A stretch of DNA of 35,603 bases, from the NCBI GenBank assembly GCA_041671305.1, contig JBAZBX010000006.1, forward strand, positions 1 to 35,603, written 5' to 3'. Shown one piece after another: positions 1 through 8,715 of this stretch. The notes below the pieces were generated by a model. That model was not told where the DNA came from. It saw nothing but the letters and a program-made list of their open reading frames with translations, and ran no database searches. The DNA comes from CAIPBY01 sp041671305 (lineage in GTDB: Bacteria; Patescibacteriota; Patescibacteriia; 2-01-FULL-39-33). A program made the position numbers and the translations under genes. Positions within the stretch are counted from its first letter, which is position 1, and every line of letters starts with the position of its first letter.

Positions 1-1707
<1,707 letters not shown>

Positions 1708-1800
1708 CAAGAATTGTGATTGCGATAATTGCTTGCTCAATATATAATCAAATTGTAAGAGTTTTTTTGGAGATTTAGAAATTTAAAATTTGAATCCAGA

Positions 1801-1912
1801 GTCTGGGTGCTTCTAGCGGAGAGGTCACACCTGATCCCTTCCCGAACTCAGAAGTTAAGCTCTCTAGCGCTGATGATACTCTTTATTGGGGAAAGTAAGC
1901 CAGCGCCCGGAC
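1801..1912 (+). rRNA. rrf: 5S ribosomal RNA
   Basis: The segment has the 5S fold. The 5' strand GTCTGGGTGC pairs with the 3' strand GCGCCCGGAC (with G-U pairs) to form helix I. The conserved loop-B/C block CCCGAACTCAGAAGTTAAGC lies at 1841-1860. It follows the 23S gene after a spacer of about 93 nt that contains no tRNA, so the two are almost certainly one transcript. The length of about 112 nt is slightly short for 5S. The ends are placed from the terminal helix. Confidence 0.95.
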
Positions 1913-1928
1913 CCTGTATTTAAATATC

Positions 1929-1960
1929 AAAAAACCATCCGATGAAGGATGATTTTTTGT
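1929..1960 (+). terminator. Rho-independent terminator of the rRNA operon
   Basis: The hairpin AAAAAACCATCC / GGATGATTTTTT has a five-base loop and ends in a T run, 17 nt after the 5S end. It closes the rRNA transcription unit. Confidence 0.85.
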
Positions 1961-2023
1961 TTGGCTAATTTTATTTAACTTATATTATATTATCTAAATT
2001 TACTTTAATTACAAGTTGAATTA

Positions 2024-2052
2024 TTGACATTTTGTATGATATGAGGTATTAT
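2024..2052 (+). promoter_or_regulatory. Promoter of the small lipoprotein gene
   Basis: TTGACA (2024-2029), a 17-bp spacer and TATTAT (2047-2052) form a near-consensus sigma-70 promoter. The leader holds the hairpin TTGCAA-ttatgg-TTGCAA (2088-2105) just before the SD AGGAGA (2110-2116). Confidence 0.8.
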
Positions 2053-2121
2053 AGAAAGTTCAAGAATTTTAGAATTTTCCAACAAGATTGCAATTATGGT
2101 TGCAACAGGAAGGAGATTTCC

Positions 2122-2436
2122 ATGTCAAAGATTGTTGTACTTTTGATCGCTGTCTTGCTGGTGGCTTCGCTAGTGGGCTGTGCCACAATTCCCTACACGG
2201 GCACTGCTCTATACAGAAACGAGGTGTCCGGTGGTCCCAACACCAATCGGGCGCCGAACGAGAAGCAGGTCAAGGAGGGCGTGGCTTCCTTGAATAACGT
2301 ACGCGTCACGAGACCGTATGTGCCCGTGAAATGGCAACAGGGGAGGGTTGCTGATTCCAACAAGGAAGTTGATATTAGTCATCAGAGTATGGCTGAAAAT
2401 ATCATCTGGCACCTGTTGGGGGGAAGAGTCAGATGA
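2122..2436 (+). CDS. Small predicted lipoprotein, unknown function
   Basis: The product is 104 aa. The N-terminal signal MSKIVVLLIAVLLVASLVGC ends in a lipobox (L-V-G-C) with Cys20 as the lipidation site, so it should be a membrane-anchored lipoprotein matured by Lgt; lgt lies at 15050. The mature part is polar and of unknown fold. The start at 2122 is fixed by the SD AGGAGA six bases upstream; the longer reading from 2032 lacks a signal peptide and an SD. The gene is monocistronic, with its own consensus promoter and terminator. Its codons (for example CGG GCG CCG AAC GAG AAG) are clearly richer in GC than those of the neighbouring yifB. This and the SD suggest acquisition from elsewhere. 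I do not recognise the family. Confidence 0.85.
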   Translation: MSKIVVLLIAVLLVASLVGCATIPYTGTALYRNEVSGGPNTNRAPNEKQVKEGVASLNNVRVTRPYVPVKWQQGRVADSNKEVDISHQSMAENIIWHLLGGRVR

Positions 2437-2453
2437 GTCTCCACAATTCCGTG

Positions 2454-2492
2454 CGCCGAGCTGTAACAATACAGCCCGGCGTGTTTTCTTTT
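2454..2492 (+). terminator. Terminator of the lipoprotein gene
   Basis: The stem CGCCG-a-GCTGT / ACAGC-c-CGGCG has a six-base loop and is followed by the T-rich tail GTGTTTTCTTTT. The tail CGTGTTTTCTTTT recurs at 23247 and 26744. Confidence 0.88.
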
Positions 2493-2551
2493 CCATAAAT
2501 TAAAATTCTGTTAGAATTAATTAATAGTGAAATTAAAATTAAAAAATTATC

Positions 2552-4075
2552 ATGGCTTCAAAAGTTTTTTCAGCAGTCGTAATCGGATTGGATTGTGAGT
2601 TGGTGGAAGTAGAGGCAGATAATTCCCCGCACGGACAGCCGGGGATTTTTATTGTCGGATTACCGGACAAGGCAGTGGACGAATCCAAGAGCAGAGTACG
2701 AAGCGCAGTGAAGAATTCCGAATTGGAATTTCCGCGAGGCAATGTGACTATAAATTTAGCGCCGGCGGACATCCGTAAAGCCGGAACGTATTATGATTTG
2801 CCAATCGCTCTGGCATGTCTAATCCAATCCAAGCAGATTGATATTACAAATATTGCGCATGATTGCGTGTTTGTTGGCGAACTGTCGCTTGAAGGAAAAC
2901 TCCGTCCGGTTAATGGAATTCTTTCTGTGGCTTTGATGTGTCAGAAAAAAAATATTAGAAATTTATTTGTGCCGTTGGAGAATGCCCGCGAGGCTAAATT
3001 AGTAAATGATATAAATGTTTATGGCGTGGATAATTTACTTCAATTAGCTAATCATTTCAAAGGAGAAAATGAGATGACGCCAGTTGAATCGTTTGAAGAT
3101 TATGGCGAGGAATTAGAATATTTTCCTTTGGACATGGCTTATATTAGAGGACAGGATCAGGCCAAAAGAGCGCTGGAGATTGCTGCTGCCGGAAGTCACA
3201 ATCTTCTCATGTCTGGTCCGCCCGGATCTGGTAAAACCATGCTCGCCAAGGCGTTGCCCTCAATTCTTCCCCGGATGACTTTGATTGAGAGTTTGGAAGT
3301 GACCAAAATTTATAGTTCAGCTGGATTGCTTTCTCGAAATCAACCGCTTATGTCCACTCGGCCATTTAGAAGTCCGCATCACACGGCATCAGGAATTTCT
3401 TTGGTTGGCGGTGGTGCTTATCCCAAGCCGGGAGAAGTATCGTTGGCGCATAGAGGATTACTTTTCTTAGATGAGTTTTTGGAATTTCCTAAGATGGTTT
3501 TGGAAAATTTGAGACAACCACTGGAAGATGGAATTATCTCCGTCTCTCGAGCCACGGGAACAATTAAATTTCCGGCGAAATTTATGCTGGCCGCGGCCAT
3601 GAATCCTTGTCCTTGCGGTTTTCTTAGTGATCCTGGCAGAGAGTGTAGCTGTTCCCAAACACAGATTATCAAATATCAAAGAAGAGCTTCTGGCCCTCTT
3701 TTGGATAGGATAGATATTCATTTGGAAGTTCCTAGAGTGGAATTGGACAAATTGGAAGGTGAAAATTTTTCCGAATCTTCTATGACTATCAGAGAAAGAG
3801 TACAAAAAGCCAGGAATATTCAGGGCGAAAGATTTATAAATGAAAGAATAATTGATAATTCGGAAATGAGTTCTGAGCAAGTGAAAAGATATTGCCAGAT
3901 GGATGACAGTGCCAAGGCGCTGCTCAATCAAGCGGCGGTGAAACTGCGTTTGTCGGCTAGAGCGTACTTCAGAGTTTTGAAATTAGCTAGAACCATAGCG
4001 GATTTGGCTGAGAGTGAAATGGTTACCTCTGATCATTTGGCGGAGAGTTTACAATATCGTCCTAAGATTGAGTAA
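2552..4075 (+). CDS. YifB/ComM family Mg-chelatase-like AAA+ ATPase
   Basis: The product is 507 aa, the normal length for the YifB/ComM family. The N-terminal ChlI-like domain (about 1-170) includes the diagnostic stretch GIFIVGLPDKAVDESKSRVR. A Mg-chelatase AAA+ module follows, with Walker A GPPGSGKT at 222-229, the block RPFRSPHHTASG and Walker B LLFLDEF. The C-terminal Mg-chelatase helical domain is complete. The Cys motif CPCGFLSDPGRECSC lies in the AAA module. In proteobacteria ComM is a hexameric helicase that promotes branch migration during natural transformation, and CPR genomes commonly encode competence-type genes; a role in DNA uptake is inference here. There is no SD before ATG 2552. 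A TAGAAT at 2512-2517 could be its -10. Confidence 0.95.
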   Translation: MASKVFSAVVIGLDCELVEVEADNSPHGQPGIFIVGLPDKAVDESKSRVRSAVKNSELEFPRGNVTINLAPADIRKAGTYYDLPIALACLIQSKQIDITNIAHDCVFVGELSLEGKLRPVNGILSVALMCQKKNIRNLFVPLENAREAKLVNDINVYGVDNLLQLANHFKGENEMTPVESFEDYGEELEYFPLDMAYIRGQDQAKRALEIAAAGSHNLLMSGPPGSGKTMLAKALPSILPRMTLIESLEVTKIYSSAGLLSRNQPLMSTRPFRSPHHTASGISLVGGGAYPKPGEVSLAHRGLLFLDEFLEFPKMVLENLRQPLEDGIISVSRATGTIKFPAKFMLAAAMNPCPCGFLSDPGRECSCSQTQIIKYQRRASGPLLDRIDIHLEVPRVELDKLEGENFSESSMTIRERVQKARNIQGERFINERIIDNSEMSSEQVKRYCQMDDSAKALLNQAAVKLRLSARAYFRVLKLARTIADLAESEMVTSDHLAESLQYRPKIE

Positions 4076-4081
4076 AAATGA

Positions 4082-4124
4082 AAATCCGCTTCCCCCGTGT
4101 GACGTGGTTGGGGAAGGCGGATTA
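4082..4124 (-). terminator. Bidirectional terminator between yifB and the zinc-ribbon gene
   Basis: The strong stem AATCCGC-TTCCCC / GGGGAAG-GCGGATT is followed on the minus strand by TTTTCATTTTT. It overlaps the stop codon of the minus-strand gene and probably also ends yifB transcripts. Confidence 0.85.
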
Positions 4125-4418
4125 TTTGGCGGTGGAGTAGCGGTGTTGGCAATGACAATCAGGACATTCACTCGTGGTGATTATGGTACCATCTTCTGCA
4201 ATGAACTGGAGTTTAGCGCTATAAATTACGTTGCAATTAGAACACTTAGTAAGCGTTTTCTGTTGTCCTGGCCCCAGTTTTATTTCCTCCTGACAGTCGC
4301 AGACAAAGACGATTCCGCCCCTCTTGATAGATAGGCGGACTCCACTTAAAGGGAAGGTACGTCCACATCCATGACATCTAATGAAGATGGTTCTGGATTT
4401 AATTACTTCCATCTCCAT
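4122..4418 (-). CDS. Small zinc-ribbon protein, unknown function
   Basis: The product is 98 aa. Paired cysteines appear in four places: CHGC near the N terminus, CDC in the middle, CSNC, and CPDCHCQH near the C terminus. This suggests two zinc ribbons of the kind seen in small nucleic-acid-binding or transcription-related proteins. The start at 4418 is fixed by a perfect AGGAGG SD (complement of 4426-4431) seven bases upstream; the ATG nine codons further upstream overlaps the SD region. The gene is monocistronic, with a TTGACA-N17-TAAATT promoter and a strong terminator. It points toward yifB and away from the csoR operon. I do not recognise a named family. Confidence 0.8.
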   Translation of the reverse strand: MEMEVIKSRTIFIRCHGCGRTFPLSGVRLSIKRGGIVFVCDCQEEIKLGPGQQKTLTKCSNCNVIYSAKLQFIAEDGTIITTSECPDCHCQHRYSTAK

Positions 4419-4458
4419 TGGTTGGCCTCCTGTTTTTTTGTACAATCAAATTCATATC

Positions 4459-4487
4459 AATTTAGCATAAATATTATAGAATGTCAA
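4459..4487 (-). promoter_or_regulatory. Promoter of the zinc-ribbon gene
   Basis: On the minus strand, TTGACA (complement of 4482-4487), a 17-bp spacer and TAAATT (complement of 4459-4464) form the promoter. It is divergent from, and only 16 bp away from, the csoR promoter. Confidence 0.75.
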
Positions 4488-4503
4488 TGGCATGGTTAAA
4501 AAT

Positions 4504-4532
4504 TTGACATATACCCCCTGGGGGTATATAGT
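4504..4532 (+). promoter_or_regulatory. csoR-trxA-trxB promoter with embedded CsoR-type operator
   Basis: TTGACA (4504-4509) and TATAGT (4527-4532) are separated by 17 bp. The spacer is occupied by a perfect palindrome (4509-4529) of ATATACCCCC, a central T at 4519, and GGGGGTATAT. The core TACCCCC/GGGGGTA matches the operator type known for CsoR/RcnR/CstR regulators. A bound repressor would cover both the -35 and -10 contacts. The first gene of the operon encodes such a regulator, so autoregulation is likely. Confidence 0.85.
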
Positions 4533-4563
4533 AAATTAAGAATTACTAATTAATAATTACAAA

Positions 4564-4800
4564 ATGACAAAAAATAAAAATAATTTATTTTTAGCGCATA
4601 TTCATCGTATCTCTGGTCAGGTCAATGGCATAGATAAGATGATCGGAGAAGATGAGGACAGGATAAAAGTTGTTGGACAAATCATGGCTGCTAAATCCTC
4701 TCTGGAGCAATTGGCTGTGCGTTTGATTAAGGAAGAATCCAAGATTTGCAATAAGGGCAGAATGGATCGTTTGATGAATTTAATTTTTAAAATTAATTAA
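4564..4800 (+). CDS. CsoR-family (DUF156) transcriptional repressor with non-canonical ligands
   Basis: The product is 78 aa. The CsoR/RcnR/FrmR four-helix fold is visible from HIHRISGQVNGIDKMI onward, followed by QIMAAKSSLEQLAVRLIKEE. Aligned by eye to M. tuberculosis CsoR (copper ligands Cys36, His61, Cys65), the first Cys is Arg, the His is Glu and only the last Cys (in KICNK) is kept. It is therefore unlikely to be a normal Cu(I) sensor. The R-E-C pattern leaves one thiol, compatible with redox, persulfide or electrophile sensing, but that is inference. It heads an operon with thioredoxin and thioredoxin reductase and sits behind its own palindromic operator. No SD; start at ATG 4564. Confidence 0.9.
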   Translation: MTKNKNNLFLAHIHRISGQVNGIDKMIGEDEDRIKVVGQIMAAKSSLEQLAVRLIKEESKICNKGRMDRLMNLIFKIN

Positions 4801-4826
4801 AAAATTTAATAAATAATTAAAAAAAT

Positions 4827-5147
4827 ATGAGTGAGATCATTTTGGACGATTCAAATTTTGAATCGGAAGTGCTTAAAAGTGATAAGCCGATTTTGGTGGA
4901 TTTTTTTGCCACTTGGTGCGGTCCTTGCAGAATGCAGGGTCCTATTGTGGAAGAGGTGGCCGTCGAGATCGGTGATAAAGCCAAGGTGGGAAAAATGGAT
5001 GTAGACGCTTGTCCTCAAACTTCTCAAAAATTTGAGGTTATGTCTATTCCTACTATTATAATTTTCAAGGGCGGACAGGCGGTCAAGACTTTTGTCGGAT
5101 TGCAAGACAAGCAATCTCTCATTGATGAGATTAATAAAGTAATTTAA
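4827..5147 (+). CDS. trxA: Thioredoxin
   Basis: The product is 106 aa, a standard-length single-domain thioredoxin. The redox motif WCGPC is intact (Cys31, Cys34), preceded by VDFFATW, and the cis-proline loop SIPT is present. It is a cytoplasmic protein-disulfide reductase that receives electrons from thioredoxin reductase. It lies 26 bp after csoR, and its stop is one base before the trxB start, so the three genes form one operon. No SD; the upstream bases are A-rich. Confidence 0.97.
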   Translation: MSEIILDDSNFESEVLKSDKPILVDFFATWCGPCRMQGPIVEEVAVEIGDKAKVGKMDVDACPQTSQKFEVMSIPTIIIFKGGQAVKTFVGLQDKQSLIDEINKVI

Positions 5148-5148
5148 T

Positions 5149-6144
5149 ATGGACAATCTTTACGATGTAATAATTGTCGGCGCTGGTCCGGCCGGACTGA
5201 CATCGGCTATCTATTGCGCCAGAAGACAGATGAAAACTTTGATAGTGGCCAAAAGTTTGGGCGGACAGGCAGCTTTGGCCAATGATGTTGAAAATTGGCC
5301 AGGGATAGAAAATATCTCTGGATTTGAGTTGATGAATAATTTTAAATTACAGGCCGATAAATTAGGACTGGAATTTAATTTTAATGAAGTTTTAAATATA
5401 ACCAAATCAGGTGATAATTTTGTAGTTAAAACCAATAAAGATGAATTACAAGCTAAGTCGGCAATTCTTTCTTTTGGGCTAACTCCTCGTGATCTTGGCG
5501 TTCCCGGAGAAGCGGAATTAAAAGGACGTGGCGTAACGTATTGCGCTATTTGCGACGGGCCTTTGTATAAGGGCAAGGTGGTGGCAGTAGTTGGAGCAGG
5601 AAATTCAGCTCTGGAATCGGCCGAGTATATGTCTAAACTGGCAAAGCAAGTTTATCTGCTGAGTAATTCTGACAAATTTACCGCCGATCCAGTTTTGGTG
5701 GAAGATGTGCAGAAAATTTCCAATGTTGAATTGACTTGTTTTTCCAAAATAAAGGAAATTAAGGGTGTTGGTAAAGTGGAATCTATTGTTTTGGCTGATA
5801 CTCGTGATGAAGAAAAGACCAAAGAAATAAAGTTGGATGGTGTTTTTGTAGAAGCCGGGCATCAGGCGAAAACAGGATGGCTCAAGGGAACAGTTGATTT
5901 AAATGACAAGGGAGAAATTATAACCAATAGGGATTGCGAGACGTCAGAAGCTGGAATTTTTGGGGCCGGGGATTGTACTGATACGACTTACAAACAAATA
6001 GTAATTGCAGCTGGAGAAGGTGCCAAAGCCGCTTTGCAGGCATATAAATATGTCGTAGCTAAATCTAGTGGATATATAAAGCCAGATTGGGGAAAATGTA
6101 AAACAGTTCAGGGAGAGGATGTTAATTTGAATATGGTAAAATAA
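5149..6144 (+). CDS. trxB: Thioredoxin reductase (NADPH, FAD-dependent)
   Basis: The product is 331 aa. The FAD-binding motif GAGPAGL is at the N terminus. The active-site CAIC (Cys132, Cys135) lies in TYCAICDGPLYKGK, followed by the NAD(P)-binding VVGAGNSALESAEY and the C-terminal FAD motif GIFGAGDC. This is the complete low-molecular-weight TrxB architecture. The pyridine-nucleotide loop after GAGNSALESA does not show the usual HRRDxxRA arginines (here YLLSNSDKFTADP). Cofactor preference may therefore differ from NADPH, as in the ferredoxin-, F420- or flavin-dependent relatives; this is inference. The gene is translated almost directly after trxA and ends the operon. Confidence 0.95.
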   Translation: MDNLYDVIIVGAGPAGLTSAIYCARRQMKTLIVAKSLGGQAALANDVENWPGIENISGFELMNNFKLQADKLGLEFNFNEVLNITKSGDNFVVKTNKDELQAKSAILSFGLTPRDLGVPGEAELKGRGVTYCAICDGPLYKGKVVAVVGAGNSALESAEYMSKLAKQVYLLSNSDKFTADPVLVEDVQKISNVELTCFSKIKEIKGVGKVESIVLADTRDEEKTKEIKLDGVFVEAGHQAKTGWLKGTVDLNDKGEIITNRDCETSEAGIFGAGDCTDTTYKQIVIAAGEGAKAALQAYKYVVAKSSGYIKPDWGKCKTVQGEDVNLNMVK

Positions 6145-6158
6145 TTCCGTAATCAATC

Positions 6159-6185
6159 GCCCCGCTTTTTGACGGGGCTTTTGTT
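6159..6185 (+). terminator. Terminator of csoR-trxA-trxB
   Basis: The stem GCCCCG / CGGGGC with an eight-base loop is followed by TTTTGTTTT, 14 nt after the trxB stop. Confidence 0.9.
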
Positions 6186-6296
6186 TTGGATTTTTTTGCG
6201 TTGGTGTTATATCAAAATAATTAAAAATAATAAATCTAAAATTTTTTAAATCGTGATTTTTAATTTATTTGGATTTTGTAGTTTTGAATTTGGCGC

Positions 6297-7694
6297 TTAT
6301 CTGATATAACTCAAAGGATTGACCATGGCGCCATTGATCCTGACTTCAAAGTGAAGATGCGGTCCGGTGGATCGTCCAGTAGATCCCTCGTTGGCGATTA
6401 ATTGTCCCTTTACTACTCTGTCGCCGGCTTTCACCATAATTTTACTTAAGTGGCCATAGAGAGTTTCTTTGCCACCGCCATGATTGATGATGATGTTGTA
6501 GCCATAACCGGTTTTGCCATATTGGACTCTTTCCACAATTCCGCTTTCCGCAGCGCGAACAGATGTTCCCCAAGGGCAGGCGATATCAACACCGGTATGC
6601 AACCAACCTCTGTAATATTGTGAAATTCTCTGACAAGCGCTTGGCCAATACATTCTTCCTCCGCTTGAGGCGGGAATATCGCCAGCATTAACTCTGACAG
6701 TGGAAGATTGTCCAGTCTGATTATTGTAGGCTGTTCCGGAATTAGATGGTTTAGGCGTATAAATAATTCTACCGCCCGGAACCATAATGGTTTCTCCGGC
6801 TTTCAGGCCGCCATTTTCAATTTTATTGAAATCATTGATATTTTGTTCTGAGGCGCCATATAATTTGGCAATCTTAGATATAGTATCGCCACGGACAATT
6901 TTATGAAGTACTCCCGAAGTTGGAGGAATGACCAGTTTTTGCCCTTCTTTGATGTAGGAAGTAAATGACAGATTGTTGGCCCACAAAATTGTGTTGATGG
7001 AAATATTGAAAGAAGTCGCAACTTTTCCGATAGTATCTCCGGCCTGAACCACATATTCCCTGATGGAGTGACTGCCATTTTTGACATCATCAGTGCCGAT
7101 AAATTCCGGTTTGGATAAAGTGGATCCGTCTTGCATGGTAGCCAAAGTGCCATTGTTGGATTGCTGATCGTATAGCTGTTGAGCTTGTTTTTGAGATTCG
7201 GTAAAGACATCGCTGTCTATTTGGGAATTTTCTCCGAAGTAGCTGTAAACTTTGGATTCGTCAGTGGCGCTTGTGGTATCTTCAATCATCTCAGTATTTT
7301 CTACTCCCATAATTTTGAAGATCAGAGCATTTTGTCCATAGTCTTGATTGTTTCCTGACGGTTTCAAGTTGCCAATTATTACCACGGAAGAGAGTAAAAT
7401 TAAGATGACATGGATAAAATATTTATTACCTATAGTCACCAGAACTTTTTCTCCGAAGGTGCTAGCTCTTTTGGAAAGTTGGTTTTTGATCAGAAGATAT
7501 TTGCCGTATAGCCTAAGTACGACAGTCCTAAAAAATAAATTACTGATTGCGTTTGCTGGTTTGCGGAAAATAGAAAAAAATATTTTTAGCGCCACAAACA
7601 ATGAACCAGTGGCTCTTATTAAAAAAGCTAATAACGTGGTTATTAGTCTCTTGGATTTAAATCTTATTTTTTTAGTCATTTTATTTAGAGACAT
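6297..7694 (-). CDS. LysM-M23 peptidoglycan endopeptidase (membrane anchored)
   Basis: The product is 465 aa. Hydrophobic segments near residues 17-40 and 90-110 suggest membrane anchoring. A Ser/Thr/Asn/Gln-rich linker follows, then LysM 1 (about 214-258, YVVQAGDTIGKVA), LysM 2 (about 264-306, HKIVRGDTISKIAKLYG) and an M23 domain (about 350-465). The zinc ligands are present: His366 and Asp370 in HTGVDIA, and HLHFE (His446, His448). The enzyme should bind peptidoglycan through LysM and cleave peptide cross-links outside the membrane during growth or division. The start at ATG 7694 is chosen because it lies just after the predicted transcript start; TTG 7709 would be at the transcript start itself and ATG 7679 is also possible. 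No clear terminator. Confidence 0.93.
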   Translation of the reverse strand: MSLNKMTKKIRFKSKRLITTLLAFLIRATGSLFVALKIFFSIFRKPANAISNLFFRTVVLRLYGKYLLIKNQLSKRASTFGEKVLVTIGNKYFIHVILILLSSVVIIGNLKPSGNNQDYGQNALIFKIMGVENTEMIEDTTSATDESKVYSYFGENSQIDSDVFTESQKQAQQLYDQQSNNGTLATMQDGSTLSKPEFIGTDDVKNGSHSIREYVVQAGDTIGKVATSFNISINTILWANNLSFTSYIKEGQKLVIPPTSGVLHKIVRGDTISKIAKLYGASEQNINDFNKIENGGLKAGETIMVPGGRIIYTPKPSNSGTAYNNQTGQSSTVRVNAGDIPASSGGRMYWPSACQRISQYYRGWLHTGVDIACPWGTSVRAAESGIVERVQYGKTGYGYNIIINHGGGKETLYGHLSKIMVKAGDRVVKGQLIANEGSTGRSTGPHLHFEVRINGAMVNPLSYIR

Positions 7695-7714
7695 GCTCTG
7701 TTTTGACAATGTTT

Positions 7715-7744
7715 ATTATATAATTTATCGCCCCTGTTTGTCAA
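7715..7744 (-). promoter_or_regulatory. Promoter of the LysM-M23 gene
   Basis: On the minus strand, TTGACA (complement of 7739-7744), an 18-bp spacer and TATAAT (complement of 7715-7720) form the promoter. The leader is only about 14 nt. Confidence 0.75.
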
Positions 7745-7794
7745 TGTTAAAATTTCGGGTTTTGTGATAAAGTATAGGCAGAATAATTCGTGTT

Positions 7795-8715
7795 ATGGAG
7801 AGATTAAATAAGGCAATTTTGTCCACAATCGGGTATTTTGATTACTTAAATTATCCGCTTACGGCCATGGAGGCGCAGAAGTGGCTTTTTTCTGATACAA
7901 AATATTGTTTAAGAGATGTGACAGTAGGCTTGAGCAATATAGGTGATAAAATATCTTGCCAGGATGGATTATATTTTTTGTCAGGACGTGAGAGGATAAT
8001 TTCTGCCCGCCATGACAATTATCTTTTTTCCATTTTTAAGAATAAGATCGTCTCCAAATGGTTTAAATATTTGGCGCATGTGCCTTATGTCAGAATGATC
8101 GCAGTTTGCAATAATTTCAGTTTCAATAATCTGAAAGAGGCCAGTGATATTGATTTATTTGTTATTGCCGCTGCGGGCAGGTTGTATCTGGTGAGATTTT
8201 TGCTCACTGCACTAACTGGCCTGCTTGGTCTGCGCCGGCATGGACAGAAAATCGCCAATCGTTTTTGCCTTAGTTTTTATATAGATGATAAAAATTTAAA
8301 TTTAGAAAGCATTAAGATTAGTCCGGACGATATTTATCTGAGATATTGGATAAATACTGTTTTGCCTGTTTATGATGATGGGATTTATCATGATTTTTGC
8401 GCTGAGAATAGTTGGCTGGACGATTTTCTGTTCAACAGGTATCCGTATAATCCCGGCATCAGGAGAAGAACGAATGCGGGCAGATTAAGTTGGAAAAGAT
8501 TTTGCGAGAGAGTTTTATCCGGTAGGATAGGGGATGCCATTGAAGCTATGCTCAAGAAAATACAGCTGGCCAAGATGTCTCAAAATAAAATGAGCTTGTC
8601 TCAGGAGAGCGATAGCCGGGTGATAATTTCTGATCATATGCTTAAATTTCACGAGAAAGACAGAAGGTTGGAATACTTAGAAAAGTTCAAAGAATTTTTA
8701 ATTAACCATGCTTAA
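7795..8715 (+). CDS. Nucleotidyltransferase-fold-like protein linked to O-antigen ligase
   Basis: The product is 306 aa. The N-terminal 75 residues look like a winged-helix-type unit (DYLNYPLTAMEAQKWLF). They are followed by CNNFSFNNLKEASDIDLFVI, where SDIDLF (Ser117-Asp118-Ile119-Asp120) matches the DxD metal site of the polymerase-beta-type nucleotidyltransferase fold. The usual GS motif before it is replaced by CNNFSF, so activity is uncertain. A hydrophobic patch (about 125-150) follows. The 3' end overlaps the next gene, an O-antigen ligase homologue, by eight bases, so the two are translationally coupled. A role in surface glycan assembly is inference from this link. No SD before ATG 7795. 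Confidence 0.7.
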   Translation: MERLNKAILSTIGYFDYLNYPLTAMEAQKWLFSDTKYCLRDVTVGLSNIGDKISCQDGLYFLSGRERIISARHDNYLFSIFKNKIVSKWFKYLAHVPYVRMIAVCNNFSFNNLKEASDIDLFVIAAAGRLYLVRFLLTALTGLLGLRRHGQKIANRFCLSFYIDDKNLNLESIKISPDDIYLRYWINTVLPVYDDGIYHDFCAENSWLDDFLFNRYPYNPGIRRRTNAGRLSWKRFCERVLSGRIGDAIEAMLKKIQLAKMSQNKMSLSQESDSRVIISDHMLKFHEKDRRLEYLEKFKEFLINHA

